Below are positions 49,601 to 62,571 of a stretch of 64,000 nt of DNA, piece after piece (positions within the stretch are counted from its first letter, which is position 1; each line of letters starts with the position of its first letter). A program made the translations under genes and the position numbers. A model generated the notes under the pieces. The model was not told where the DNA came from, made no database searches, and saw nothing but the letters and a program-made list of their open reading frames with translations. The stretch is from Rotaria sp. Silwood1 (taxonomy: Eukaryota > Rotifera > Eurotatoria > Philodinida > Philodinidae): contig CAJNOP010000058.1 in the NCBI GenBank assembly GCA_905250075.1, forward strand, positions 862,343-926,342, in the 5' to 3' direction.

Positions 49601-50856
49601 ACGTACTATCTCATTCAAATTGGGTAAAATCTTTAATTGTATTGATAAAAGAAAGAATTTAATTTTTAATTCTATTTAGATGATGAAAATATAACTTATT
49701 TACGTACATGTACATGTGAAAGTCATCCCGGAAAAACATATGCAGATAAATTATTTAGTTTTAATGTTGATACACTTTTTGAATTATTATTTGGTGATAA
49801 TTCATTTACACGTGATTTTCATAAAGAACAAAAGTTAATTGGTAAATTTCATTGTTAATATATACATATATATATAATATTCGATGATATTTTTCTTAGA
49901 TTATACTTTTGGTGAATGGATTTTAAATACTGATACTGGAAAACGAGAACGTCTGGTAACATATAAAACAGTTAGTCAATCCGTTCTCGGTACTAGTATG
50001 CTTTCCTGTCGAGAAAAACAAGTATATTTACATATATTTGATTTTAATTTTTTAAACTTTTTTTTTGTTTTTTTCCTCATGATATTTTTTTAAAAGACGT
50101 TAGAAGTAGAAAAACCACATTTAATGTACATTCTAAATACAGAAGTATACAATGAAGGAATTAGATATACAGATACATTTTATGTTGCAACACGATTCTG
50201 TATGATACAATATGATGCTGAACATAGTTCATTACGAATTACTGCTGAAATGCGATACATTAAACATATCAATGGCTTTATTAAAAGTAAAAGAAAAGTG
50301 AAAATTTTTTATTTTCATTATTGAATTTTTGTTTTTGTTCTAGCAATTCTTGAAAAAGTTGTGAGTTCATCTATGGAAGGAGGAGTTAATAAGCAAGGTA
50401 AATTAAACTATTCTTCATAATATCAAGATAATACTTTCTATTTCAGTTCAAAGACTTGCAAATCATCAAGTAGTAAATATGGAACATAAGTCTAATCATA
50501 AATTAATGCCACCATCTCAAACACATTCAAAACAATCAATTGATAATATTATATCTCAAACAGAAAGTGATGAAAATTCATCAGTTGAGGCAACGAGTTC
50601 ATCTGAATTTAAATTATCTCTTAAAGAAAAGACAATTACTGATGAACGTGGAGTATACAATATTGGTCTAGTTATTATTATGTGTTTTCTATTTGTTCAT
50701 ATTTATCTATGGTATAAATTAAATTCTATTGAGCAAGCTTTATTACCACCTGAGACAGTATGTTTCAATCAGTGTAGAAAAAGTTAGTTATTTGTTTTTC
50801 TTTTTAATTTACAAATAATATTTTCATTTCTTTTGTTTTCATTTTTAGATTGTTAA
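46639..50856 (+). CDS. GRAMD1: GRAM and VASt domain protein, GRAMD1/Aster family
   Basis: Thirteen exons join in phase to 693 aa: 46639-47005, 47064-47275, 47456-47528, 47577-47680, 47742-47921, 47977-48081, 49455-49623, 49680-49841, 49900-50021, 50097-50286, 50344-50397, 50447-50782, 50849-50856. The N-terminal about 190 residues are basic/Asn-rich. The GRAM domain follows (FQIRDEDFHTIFNDLPSDEQ, GRIFLSFNYLLFYACFFKWE, FISIFRLWQNALLDQ), then an acidic linker and a heptad-like repeat. The VASt sterol-binding domain follows (YADKLFSFNVDTLFELLFGD, YKTVSQSVLG, YVATRFCMI), with one C-terminal membrane anchor (IGLVIIMCFLFVHIYLWY). Family members sit in the ER and move cholesterol from the plasma membrane at contact sites. 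Intron 6 is 1.4 kb; the others are 45-180 nt. Confidence 0.9.
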
Positions 50857-52770
50857 CTAAAATGTACACATCAGTGAATATACCTTCATAATTTTATTTT
50901 TCCATGTCTTAATCTGTATGATTTTCATTTAAAAAAAAACGAACATATTCCATGAAATTTTGAGGCACTCAAACAACATGGATCTTTAGGTTTTTTTTAT
51001 TGACGTAATTGTTTATTGATATGTTTTTCTCTATAATATGTATAAAATATTATATTTTTCATTTATTCTCACTTGGTGGGCCTTTTTTTTAATTTTGTAT
51101 AAATAAAAAAATGCATATTGTTGCATTTGTTGTGACTATAGTATGATCATAGCACTATGTATTTAGTTATTTTTGTAGTTATGATCACTGATGTCTTCTC
51201 ATTAATAATAATAAGAAGAAGAACAGATGTTAATTCTAGATTGTGATAGACTCATCAGACTACGATTATCTATTTTTCATTGATCCAAGAAGTAGTTAGA
51301 ATATTGACGGCACTTTGGTCTAAAATCGTCAGTTTCAATATTCCTGCGACTATCTATGTCTTGAACTCAGTATTTGATATGAAAAAAAAAATATTATTCT
51401 CTAGGTAAAATACGATATATATTTTGATGAAAAAGAAATTTCGTTTGGTAAAATGATACAAGTATATAAGTCAAAATTGAATCATGAAAATATTATATTT
51501 AATAAATTCTTTATTGTTTTGCGTGTTCATATCTAGAAATATATTCCTTAGTGCTGGAGATAGTCTATAAAGTTTCAGCTCAATTGTCATACTGAACATG
51601 TATTTGCAAATATATTCTTCAAAGAAACTTCGACTAGCAAAAGTTCAATTTTTGAATGTTATCAAATTCTCTAGTAAAATTAGATTACACATTTCAAAAT
51701 GTTTCTTTTTAAAATTGATCAATGAGTGTCCATTTTTTTTGTAAAACTTCAGTTCTCACTAGTCTTTATGTAGTAATCATTTAAATATGTTGTGTCGGAT
51801 GGCATCTGTCATACTATTTCGAAGATCTTGTAGAACAGTGTGCATCAGTCAAATGGGGAAAAGCGTGACTTCAGTAATTCTAAGTACAGATGGATTGTTG
51901 TGAATAGACTTCTGCAAAGTGGTCACGGTCACGCGTGACCGTGACCGTGACTAATTTCGGAAAAATATCCGTGACTATGATCGTGATCGTGACCCGTGTT
52001 TCTAATAGAAATCGAAAAAATAAAAAGTCAAATGACATTTTATTTTTGTCATCAAAGTGTAAAATAGCACTCCATTTTTTAAGCAAAGTATCACAAAGTT
52101 TCCAAGGTGTTCATTATTAGAATTGAATTTAAAAAAAATGAAATATTTCATATGAATTTATCAGTGCTTTCCCACTTGAAGAAAGGCTCACATCCCGATT
52201 TCGCGAAGTTTAAGTTTTTGACAAATGAATTTTCAGTGTTTTTTTTCATTTTTCTTCTTATTAATTCTAAAAACATCACCGTAATCTACAAAATCTGGTC
52301 GAATCTAAAAGTGTCTTTCAATCGATCTTTTGAGCCGTTGATCTCACGCCTCTTTCTCGTAAATCGTGTAGATATCAAGGTTATGGTCGCACTTTAACTT
52401 TAAAACTACTTTGACACAGTACTTTCGGTCAAAGTTAATCATCTTAAGCTTTGAAGTTGAAGTAGATTTTTCCACAAAGTTTTTCGCAAAAAGATAGTAT
52501 TTCTTTCATAAAAATATTGTTTATTTTAAAAAATCATTTCTTCATAAAAAGAATCACTTTTCTCACATTCATTTAGTTTTTTGAAAAAATAATTTCTTCA
52601 CAAAAGAAGTAAAGAAAATTAATTTAACTTTCAAAAAGTGAAAGTTAAAGTCTAAAGGGCTCTTATTTTTATTTTGATTTAAATTTATAGTTAAAGTGTT
52701 ACGCCTAATGGAAATACTCTTGGTACTTACATATAAGGACCAATAGACAATAAATGACTTTAAAGTACAC
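50857..52770. other. Spacer with a hAT-related fragment
   Basis: About 1.9 kb with no gene. It contains the GGTCACG repeat fragment at 51904-52003. Confidence 0.5.
51904..52003. repeat. Fragment related to the 25030-26108 hAT-like element
   Basis: It begins TAGACTTCTGCAAAGTGGTC, similar in layout to the 25030 terminus, followed by tightly packed GTCACGGTCACG and GTGACCGTGACC motifs. No matching second end was found nearby, so this is a solo end or a decayed copy. Confidence 0.55.
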
Positions 52771-54130
52771 CTTGAAATATTAATTCATATAATTCATTTA
52801 TTCGATACATTGTTGAACCTCTTCCATATATAGTAAAATGTATATACCAAGCAGCTTCTCGAATCTTTTCAAATGCTTGTCGTTCTTCAGTATAATTATT
52901 ATTAAATTGTAAATAAAGTGAAGATAAAAGAGCTTGAAAAACAAAAACGTGTTCTTTATTTTTTGTAAAGAAAAATAAAAATAACTAAATTATTGTTGGA
53001 AGGTCAATCATTTGATATTGTTGTTTCATTATATTATGATAAATTAGATAATTTATCAAGATTAAATCCTCTATCAGTAAAATTTGAAAAAATAAGTGTA
53101 CCATTCTTAAATATTAATATATTGAAATTAACAAATAAAAAAACGAAGATTTTTTGTATTCTTCTTTTTATTTGATCTTTTGTTATTATTATCATTAATA
53201 ATGCTGATTGTATATCTAAATTTGATATATGAAAATGATCTTGTTGTTTTTCAACAACCATTGTATCATGAAATGGAATGATTAAATTAACTTGATGATA
53301 AATCTTTGTTTTATTTAAATAAAAGATTTATTAATTAAAAAAAATTTCATTTCTTACTTTTCTAGCAAAATATATAAAAATTATTTCATATATCAAGTTT
53401 ACCAGAAATACTTGAACAATTATATGATATTCATAAACGATATGCTACTTCACCATCTAGATGTTCATTTAATGGTAAACGAAAACTATATCGATAGATT
53501 TCACTGCGACATTTTGCATCAAAATCACATTTTAATTCAGATATTACTTTAGGTGCTTTTTTCTAAAAAACAAATTTACATGATTTAATTTCTATTCATG
53601 GAATTGAGAACGTATGAGTATTCAAGATTGTAGAATGAAGAGATTGACTTCATCGATCGACCATAGATATTAGTATCGTATTTTCTCGAGTATAAAAATG
53701 AATTCGAGATTTATGATCAATGTTGAGTACCTTCGTATATCTTTTTGTTTAGAAGTTAAGCAATTTAACCGAGTTCAAAAGACATAAGAAGTTATAATGT
53801 TACATATTCAAGAAATTGAACTCGCAAAAGATGACTTTGTCCATTGCAGAGATGCAGATCATCTTTATTCTCTATTATCTGAAAATACATCTCCTGCTGT
53901 TTTGATTTCCTGAATATGGGATAGCATTAGATTAAAGGAGTCTAATATATCTTTTTATGAGTGCGAAAGTCATGCAAGTCGTCAATTGAATTAAAGCCTA
54001 TACCTTGGTCTCAAACAACAACTTTTTTTGTAATTTTTGGGGTAAAAGAATCCTACTTGTGATGAACATATTCAAAGCGATATGTCCTATCAGTAGGTCA
54101 CGGTAAAAAAGATTAAATATCTTCACTCTA

Positions 54131-54600
54131 GTTCAATCAAATGAAAAATTTTTTATTAATGATAAAAGAATGTTCAAAGTTTTTGTTCATAAGAGAAACG
54201 TCAGTACATGTTGCATTAAGGTATTATGATTGGTTTCAATAAGGAAATATGACCTTCTACGATTTTCAAAAAGATTACTCCACATATGTAATCCAAGAGT
54301 TACTTTATATAAGCAAACTGAAGAAATTTCAACAAATTCGATTGGTTTTTATTTCGAAGTATAGAGGGATATTCTCCGTTTAATTTACTTTAGATAAAAC
54401 TAGATCTCTTACAATTCAAAGTTGTTATGCATATACTACATCATCTCTTCTTTTCAAAACTTGTGAAAGATCATTATTCCTTCTTGAAGCTAATTGTATA
54501 ATACCTTATCGCAACATTTATTGACGTTTCTCTTATGAACAAAAACTTTGAACATTAGTCTATCATCAACAAAAAATCATCTCATTTGATTAAAAACAAT
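54131..54600. repeat. Foldback repeat inside the TBC1D9 remnant
   Basis: Left arm about 54131-54300 and right arm about 54425-54600. The 32-bp stretch from 54171 (ATGTTCAAAGTTTTTGTTCA onward, through AAGAGAAACGTC) is repeated exactly in reverse complement at about 54522-54555. Pairing then continues, less perfectly, through CATGTTGCATTAAGGTATTAT. No coding content. Confidence 0.8.
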
Positions 54601-55279
54601 GTGGATATATTCAATTTTTTTGTGAAACATGATCTGAAAGGAGTGTTGAAGTATAGAGGTAGAAATTTGAGCTCATTCCTTCTGCAGACTGTGATAGACA
54701 TAGTTACAAAACCAAAGTCTAATACAAGATAATTATGAAAACCAATTGAATTCTAGGTGCCTGTTTTTGGCTCTCTTTCTAAACTCACTGTAAACGTGTT
54801 ACAATTAGCATCTTTCATCAGGGATACAAATTAATAGTATGTTGGAAATAACAAATTGAAATCTATGTTGAAGAATTCTTGATTTCCAATATATTCAGAT
54901 TCATCGTATTTCATATTGTAATCTCGTAGAGATTGCACTAACAACTGTTTTTACTGTGACTCACTAGTGGGTCTAATCATCTCGAACGTGTTAATATATC
55001 GTTCGAGTGCTCGAGAAAAATCTGTACTTGTTCAGTTCTCTGTTCGAGGGAGAAACAACAGAGACATCAGTCTTGAAGCTCGTTGTTTTCTTCTCAGTTT
55101 TGTCGCTTAAGAATGGAGTGTTTTCTGTTGCTTATCATTTTTCAGTAAAAAAAATTTCAAACTAACTAATCTTCAATAATAGATTTTCCATAAGTAAAAT
55201 TCTCTGTTGAGTTTTTCAACTGATCTCAAAAATTGGCATGTATGAGATTAATTGACTTTTGTCTTGATCCGAACAACTA

Positions 55280-56411
55280 ACGAGGAAAGGTAACGGATTG
55301 ATAAATCACTGTTAAAATTTTAATGATGCCAATTTGTAGAGCTTGTTGAATTATTAACTGATATAACAATCATTCGGACTAACAGTGCATTTAAGAGCAA
55401 ATTTCTAGTAATCAAAATTTGCATCAGCCTATCCGTATCATAGATGTACATGTGTAACAAGATAAAATAGGTCTATTCCATGAAGTATCAACTACGAAAA
55501 CACATGAGTTCTTTAAACACATCCAAAGTGATCCTATGTTGTAGAGCTCGATGAATTGTTCTTACAGTAAAATAATCAGTTTTCAAAACCGTTCTGTAGG
55601 AAGATACGGTTCGCACAAGTTTAGCTGGAAATTACTATAATTCTGAAAAAAAAATCAAAAAATTTGAAAATTTATTAAATTTTGCGGTCTTCACTTGTTT
55701 AATAATGTACGGACGACAACTAATTCCAATTATATATTCTTGTTCCCTAAGACCTGGCACATTCGCTCATATATCGCTTTGTAATTTTTCATTGATCTAG
55801 TAATAGTTCTGCCCAAGTCATACTGATGGTGCTTGGCAGTCTGTGGTAAGCAGTAGTTCCTGGAACTCAGTTCCTAGAAAATGTTATTAAGATGGATTCC
55901 CAAGTTTAATGACTTAGTGGATTTTGTAGAGCAGATTTTGCTCTATCAAATCCTATATTTGAAATTTTATTCCACCTTGAAATAATTGAAATATAGGCAT
56001 TGACCTTTTTGTTGGCAATTATCTTTTCAAATATTTTGATTCTTTTGGAGTTGTGGTAATTTCCAGCTAAACTTGTGCGAACCATATCTTCCTACAGGAA
56101 CGGTTGTGAAGACTAATTATTTTACTGTAAGAACAATTCATCGAGCTCTACAAGATAAGATAACGTTCAATGGGTTTAAAGAACTCATGTATTTTCGTAG
56201 TTGATACTCCATGGAATAGACCTATTTTATCTTCTGACACATGTACATCGATGGTATGGATAGGCTGATGCAAACTTTGATTATCAGAAAATTACTCTTA
56301 AACATACTGTTGGCCCGAACGATTATTATATCAGTCAATAACTCAACAAGCTCTACAAATTAGTATCACTAAAATTTTAAAAGCAATTTATCAATCTGTT
56401 GCCTTCCATCG
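55280..56411. repeat. Large foldback repeat (arms about 360 bp)
   Basis: The left arm (about 55280-55640) pairs with the right arm (about 56060-56411). Examples: GAAGATACGGTTCGCACAAG near 55601 against the complement near 56085, TTGTAGAGCTCGATGAATTG near 55541 against the complement of 56133-56152, and ATGTACATGTG near 55445 against the complement near 56240. Identity is roughly 80-85% by eye over the whole arm. The loop is about 400 bp. It is probably a non-autonomous element; the ends were not resolved. Confidence 0.82.
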
Positions 56412-57128
56412 TAAGATCAATATTATTCTCATAGATATCTACTCTACTCTTTTCTGTTACAAAAGAATTTCTTCTTTAATCAAAAAAATGTAACAATATA
56501 AATACTTACTTTATGACAGTAGGAAAATCTTCTTCATGAAATGCACCTTTTTGAGATAACAATCTGTTTCAAAGAAAACGATTATCATAAACTAATTTTA
56601 ACATTAAAATCTTTACTTTTGCACAGCAAAATTTGCTATTTGTTCCATTATTTGAAATGTTTCTTCTGTTTTTCTAAACATTGTAAAATCATGTACATGT
56701 AAACGAGTACATACACGTATTGTTTCTCATACATAATTATGTATATGTTCAATTGACTATAAATAAATATATTATTATCATGAGCACAATATTTAATATA
56801 ACTTACAATAATATCTGTAAATATAATAACAAGTATTATATCCTTTCCAAGTATACTTGAATAAAAAACATAAATAATTTACAGATAAATAAAGTAAACC
56901 TTGATGAGGTACACGACCATGCCAATAAGAACATGAATAATCTTTAAAAAAAAGATCCATATTTTACAAAAAAAAAAAGAGATGAAAATTGACTTTTTAA
57001 AGTATACTTGCGGATTACAAGTTTTTCATTTACTGACATATTAAATAATTTGTGAAATTTTTTCATTTCATTCATTTGAAGCCTTATCCAAGAAAATTCA
57101 AATATCTCATTTGATAAATTTTTTTTAC

Positions 57129-57716
57129 TGCATTTGAAATGGCATCATCATAAATATGCGGAATTGAACGATCGTCCTCATCTACTTCATCCAAACCATC
57201 ATCGAAGACTTCATCTTGATAACGGAAAGTATCATTTTGTACATAGTACTTTTTTTGATTGTCGTGGAGTCAATACGAATGTTTGCATGAAGCGACATAT
57301 CGGATCATCATTATTCGATAATTCACCGGTAACCTAAAGAAAATATAAAAAACAATGTTATTTTTTATGTTTACAAATTTTCGTTGAGAAAAACAAACAT
57401 TGTAATTAATAAAATTAACCTGAACGACAACTTCATTACACCGATAGTTGGATGTGAATCGATCTGACTAATTTTTGCATGGCAATCTCGTAAATTAAGA
57501 TCATTAATTCGCTAAGAAATATTTTCCAAACCGACAACAAGTTATCAACACAACTTGGTCGATCAACACCACCATGAATGTAAAATGTAGATTTAAAGAA
57601 AAATAATACTGATGAACGAATGCACGACATACCTAATTAAATAATCATATGAAATTCCTAAAGAAAGCAAAGAAATAAACACTTACATCAAACGAGATGG
57701 GGCTTATTTGTAGCAT
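57129..57716 (-). pseudogene. G3BP/Rasputin NTF2-like domain remnant
   Basis: Three exon remnants with recognisable splice sites, 57687-57716, 57420-57632 and 57129-57333, follow the NTF2-like domain of the stress-granule protein G3BP/Rasputin. The order is SPISFD, AFVHQYYFSLN, FYIHGGVD, DCHAKISQIDSHPTIG, GELSNNDDPICRFMQTFVLTP, then NDTFRYQDEVFDDG and an acidic stretch. The reading frame shifts at least four times: after FSLN, before the DCHAKI block, after HPTIG, and at an A-run after PRQSKK. About a dozen residues are missing before FYIHGG. The RRM and RGG parts are absent; TBC1D9-like sequence begins 44 bp later. Confidence 0.8.
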
Positions 57717-57985
57717 ATTATTAGTTTGTTGAAGAGACAAGATGGGATGAGGTTATTCGTTTAGCAGGTGTTCCACCATGAATTTGTAGTAACATTAAAG
57801 CTAGTGTTCCCTACTATGAAAAAATGTTTCACCTTGTGATATTAACATTATCAGAAGGTGAAACACTTTTTCACAGTGGGGAATACCAGCTTTAATGATA
57901 CCTAGCTTATAATGAAATACAATAGAACACCTGCTAAATGAATATCTGGGATGAGATCTAAAATCAAAGAAAGGTGATCGAGACA
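57715..57985. repeat. Small foldback element
   Basis: About 57730-57845 pairs with the reverse complement of about 57855-57970. Examples: TTTAGCAGGTGTTC near 57757 against the complement of 57927-57940, ATTAAAGCTAGTGTTCCC near 57794 against the complement near 57883-57900, and GAAAAAATGTTTCACCTT near 57817 against the complement near 57856-57873. The near-complete hairpin is about 270 bp. Confidence 0.75.
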
Positions 57986-58772
57986 ATTCATTGGTTAATA
58001 ATGGTAATACAATAAATGAGTGAGAGAAAGAACAAAGGTGGACAGATGATACGCCAATGTATAAATGCAGCTGCTAACAAAACAGACAAAAGTTAGCAGC
58101 AAAATGAGAGGTTGATAAAACAGAGGTCATATAGCAGTGCTTCCAAGATATTGTGCAGTATTATTTGTATTAGATGTTGCTACTTGTCAATATTGTTTGG
58201 TCGCAAAAATTACATCGAAAATGAAATAAATTCTTCATGACTACGAAGAAACAATTTTATATTGCATGCATGATCAAGTTTTTGTTTCATATATGAGTTT
58301 TTTATTTTCTTGCACATTCTCTACAATGACACAATATAGATGAAAGCAAAATCATATCTATCACTTTATCTTCATCAATAATTTTATGAAAACAAGAATT
58401 AGATAAGCAATAAAGAATATTAAATAATTCGATTTGCCATTGTTTGTTTATCAAAAATAAACTATTTACTTTTGATCTGGTCTTATGTGAATTTTTTTGT
58501 GAAAGGCTATATGAAAAAAAAATACTTAAATTATATCCATCACTTATTGTTTGTTCATTGTCTAATGTATAGATTGGCCGTCCGTTTATTATTATTATTA
58601 TTTTTTTGATATATTCATATTGCGAGATTGATCATTCGTCATCATTGTATAAGAAAAATAAAAACGATTAACTAATACAATTGTAATAGCGATATGAACT
58701 GGTCGAAGTGAACGAACAATAGAGTATGTATAAAAGTATCGAATAAATGTATATAGAATAAATCAATGAACC
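57986..58772. other. Upstream region of the F-box gene
   Basis: AT-rich, with a run of ATT triplets near 58590. No gene was recognised. It probably holds the promoter of the F-box gene. Confidence 0.45.
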
Positions 58773-61308
58773 ATGAAATTGGATGAACTGCCATATGAAC
58801 TATTATTTAAAATTTCAACTTATTTGACACTTTTCGACATTGGATACTCATTAATCGGTGTGTGCAATCTTCTGGATAAATTGCTTAGTGGAAATAAAAA
58901 TGATCGTCGTACATTGGCTTTTCATAATGGTCATTGTTCATATTCTCTTTATCGAGCTTTTCTGGATGATCACAATGGTTTTCGTACACGTTGTTTGAAT
59001 ATGTTTATTCGTTCGTTAATACTTGATGGTTTTTGCAACGTAGTCTATACCTATGATATTCTCTCTCGATGGGCTAATAGCACACCTCCATTCTTGCCTT
59101 CTGTACAAGAACTGACTCTCTCTAATATGGAATTTTTTTACAAAAATACCTCAAAATCGCTTGCCTTTATTCTTACTTGTGGTACTAGCACTAATATCAT
59201 TGGACAACTTGACAAATTTACATTGATTTCTGCCAATGCCGGTCCATGGTACGTTATAATTCTTCATGAATTCATCTTCTTTCACGCTTCTTTCCATACA
59301 ATGATCTTTCATGTAACTGATGGTATGTACGATAATAAAAAAGAAAGAAAACTAAAGATTTCTTTCGTCATTGAGATTAATTATTCAATTCAGTTTCTCA
59401 TCACATCTCAGAATATGTCCGAATAATTTATAAAAAGAAACAAATAGTAGTTAGAATGATATTTTTTAATTTGCTAACTTTTGATATTAATGATTTTGAT
59501 ATGTTTGTCATTTTTCTTTTGTGCTCAAATTCATGCTTTCATAAACAGGCTAAAAATATTTTAGTTACATTTTATATGTTGATTCTAGAAATTATCATAT
59601 GATTGTTTACAAATACAACTATTTAATGACGACAATAGCAGTTTTCTTGATATTATAGATTTTTTTTTGCATCATATAATATCATAACCAATAAGTATTT
59701 AATTTACTTCTTTATAGATATAATACAAAATAAAAATAATTGATATGTAATTTATTCGGATTTTTTATATTTATAGGAATGGAAACTTGGTACGAGACAG
59801 GTCGAGGAAGCTTGTACGTTTTAATCGGTGTTTCTGGACGGCAGCCTTGCTTTTCACGCACTGTCTATTTAACATTGTCTCTTAAACGCTTCACAGAACT
59901 GTTACTTCTACTACAACCAAGTGCAACACCTTGTCTTGAACAGTTAACTGTGACGTTTGAATGTAACGATTCAACTGCTTGTAATTTAGAACATATTTAT
60001 GAACTCACGAACATATTAACCGAATCTTATATAGCAACAATGAATGTGATACACTTACATACACTTACATTGCGTGGTAGTGATGATAGTGATTTTTCGA
60101 TGAGCAACGTCTTATTGATTATTCGTTATTTGAAAATGCCCAATCTCAAATCATTGACATTAATTTATGTACAGACTTCATGTAAGTAAAGTAGTAATAA
60201 AATGTTTGGTTACTTCTAGTATTTAATCTAACTACTATGTGAAACTAAAATATTATTTTAGTATTGAGTCAACTCATCGAATTTCGACAAGCTATACATT
60301 CAAGTTCTCTTTGGCTTTCACTCAATTATTTCCGTTTCTCTCTATGTCTGCCTGCTACATTACGTTATAAATACGTACGTCATACCATTGAAGAACATTT
60401 GTCTTCTGCAATGTTAGTTGTTTATACCTATACATGCAATTTACAAAATGATCGTATCTTGGTAAATCATCGATTTGTTGCACGTACTATTGATCATGAT
60501 CAACAGGCAAATGTACAACATATGGTATGGTTGTGCAGAAATAGTAATATTGGCGGCATCAATTTACATTCATCGGATACTATTGAACATAGTTTACGAA
60601 TTCTCTCTCATGTATATCACTTAAAGTGGCATTGGTACATGCCACCAATCGGAGTTTCAGCATCGGTAAGAAATTTAATGAAATAATTTTTTTTGTTTTT
60701 ATTGTTCTATGATAGGATTTCATGCAACGCAATTCTTATTTTCCTCCTCTTCATCTTCGCTCTATACATCTCCAAGTGATTGGTATTGATGACGCACAAG
60801 CAGTAATTTATGCAAGTTTACTACGAAATTTACTAACAAATGCAGTTCTTCTTCAATGTCTGAGCGTTCCATGGAGCATAGTACGTGAATTAGGTCATTG
60901 TTGTTCTTCTTCAGCACAATCGTATCGTCTTGGAAGTTTATTTTTACGCTTTGGACGGTCACAACCCATTTTTGGACAACCAGAACCTAGTTATGAACCA
61001 GTGGATGGTTCAATGCTAGCTCTACTATTTCCACGTTTACGTCTTTGTCATTGTATGGAGGTTTTTATCTAATGGATAAGCCACTGGTCAATATGTTACA
61101 GAATCTGATTGATTCTTTTACTTCTGTCAATCATGTTTTTAATATGCTTCACGTGTCGTGTACATTTGCCCGTGCACTTCCATGTCCACGAAAACATTTT
61201 GTAGTGACTGAAATTCGCAAACGACTTTGTCTTACACGTGACCGTTCAACTTTTTTATTGTATGCTTGGGAACACTATGGTGTTGGTCAGCTGACTATTT
61301 GGTTGTAA
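58773..61308 (+). CDS. F-box protein, five exons
   Basis: Exons 58773-59322, 59777-60181, 60262-60665, 60716-61060 and 61102-61308 join in phase to 636 aa. The N-terminal F-box, LDELPYELLFKISTYLTLFDIGYSLIGVC (abbreviated: LDELPYELL...DIGYSL), would bind SKP1 in an SCF ubiquitin ligase. The remainder is leucine-rich with irregular LRR-like segments (SLILDGFCNVVY, LPSVQELTLSNMEFF, LHTLTLRG, LKSLTLIYV), as in the many bdelloid F-box proteins, and would recognise substrate. The last intron is only 41 nt. An alternative donor at 59249 for exon 1 breaks the phase, so GTATGT at 59323 is preferred. No stop or frameshift is seen, in contrast to the decayed genes on either side. Confidence 0.8.
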
Positions 61309-62571
61309 ATTGAATAAAAAAAATTCTCTCACTCTAAACTTGTGATGTTTATTGTATTAATAAGAAGCGTAATATGAATATAAAATAAACAAGATAATTT
61401 GTGCTGTTTCATTAGTATTTTTATGAAAAAGTTTTATCTTAATATTTCATCATTTTTACTAGAAACTGCTTTCTAGTTACAGAGGTATAGCTTACTACTT
61501 AATACTAATAATTGTTAAAATAATATACAGCATATCTAAAAAAAAAGCATACCACTGAAAAAAGGTTTTTATTGCAGAAGAAAACAATTCATTGTAAGTT
61601 TCATATGATAAAATAGTTTACTTCAACATATATGTAAGTATGTGCGGACTTTTTGATCAGATGTATTCGTCTGTTTATCACAAAGATGTATCATATATAC
61701 TGACAAGTATCAGCATTAGATTGGAACATTTTTTTAGTGCAGCTCGAGGAAAGATTGAGCTCAGTAGGATGGAAGTGATCCTAAAATAATAAAATAATTT
61801 CTTTAAATAACAGATTTTGCTCATTATGTTAAATGAATATGATGATGTTGGAATCTCGTCAATTTCTCAATGACGTATTTCTTTTGAATCATTCTTTACA
61901 ACAATAGATAGGCAGTATGAGCAATAGTCATTCAATATACAGAACGAAACAGGTTAGAAATGTATATTCTATGTATACATATGCGTTAGTTTAATTCGTT
62001 CTCTTTCACACTTTTTCGTTTTCTTTTTATCATTATCAGTATATCACCAAATACAACAACATTATTTTTCTTCAAGTGAGTTATCTGTCTAACTATTTTG
62101 TCATCACTATTACCATTAACTTTTTATAAAGTATTCAAAGAACAAATTGTTAGAATCAATCTTATTGTGTGTCTGAATAGCCTTCGTTTAAGAAAAGAAA
62201 TCGTTTCCATCAATAGTTATTTATTTTTCTGATCCATTATGAGCATGAGATGATCTTAAAACATTTCAAAAGAATACTAAAATGTTGGTAAAGTTGCAAT
62301 ATTAGTTTTCCTTGCTATAATTTTCGTTGTTTGCATTTGTATTAATAAAGATGCCCTTTAATGAAAAATTTGAATAAAATATTTTTCTAAAAAAATATTC
62401 GATTATTTAAAGTCTATAATTCTTTTAACATCATTCTGCTGTTTAAGTTTGATGTAATCTAATGCAAAAAAAAAACCAATCGCTGGAGTAAACATATTTT
62501 AAGGATGAGGGTGATAAATTTTTAATCATCTACTAAAAAGTTTATTTGATTATTACTTATTTAGAATAAAG
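61309..62571. other. Spacer before the CpaF-like gene
   Basis: About 1.3 kb, AT-rich. No upstream exon of the CpaF-like gene could be identified. TTATTTAG seven bases before its ATG could be a cis or trans splice acceptor. Confidence 0.4.

Larger units (their letters stand above)
52771..57085 (-). pseudogene. TBC1D8/TBC1D9-type RabGAP remnant (two GRAM domains, truncated TBC)
   Basis: Seven fragments run in order on the minus strand. They are 57006-57085 (FHKLFNMSVNEKLV), 56805-56943 ([19 protein letters not shown]: first GRAM), 56620-56757 (TIRVCTRLHVHDF, EETFQIMEQIANFAVQK), 56518-56568 (GAFHEEDFPTVIK), 53440-53568 (LKCDFDAKCRSEIYRYSFRL: start of the second GRAM), 53185-53330 (VNLIIPFHDTMVVEKQQ) and 52771-52942 (AWYIHFTIYGRGSTMYRINEL: lead-in to the TBC domain). 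The order and motifs match TBC1D8/9 proteins, which are RabGAPs with tandem PH-GRAM domains. In-frame TGA codons occur after HIHNYV and after GEVAYRL. The catalytic TBC domain and N-terminus are missing. The 2.9-kb gap between the fourth and fifth fragments holds two large foldbacks. Confidence 0.78.

Noticed and set aside
57801-57986. Minus-strand open frame of 61 codons
   Set aside because: It lies within the hairpin element at 57715-57985.
61045-61101. Apparent frameshift in the F-box gene at 61072
   Set aside because: A 41-nt GT-AG intron (61061-61101) with matching phase restores the frame, so the gene is intact.
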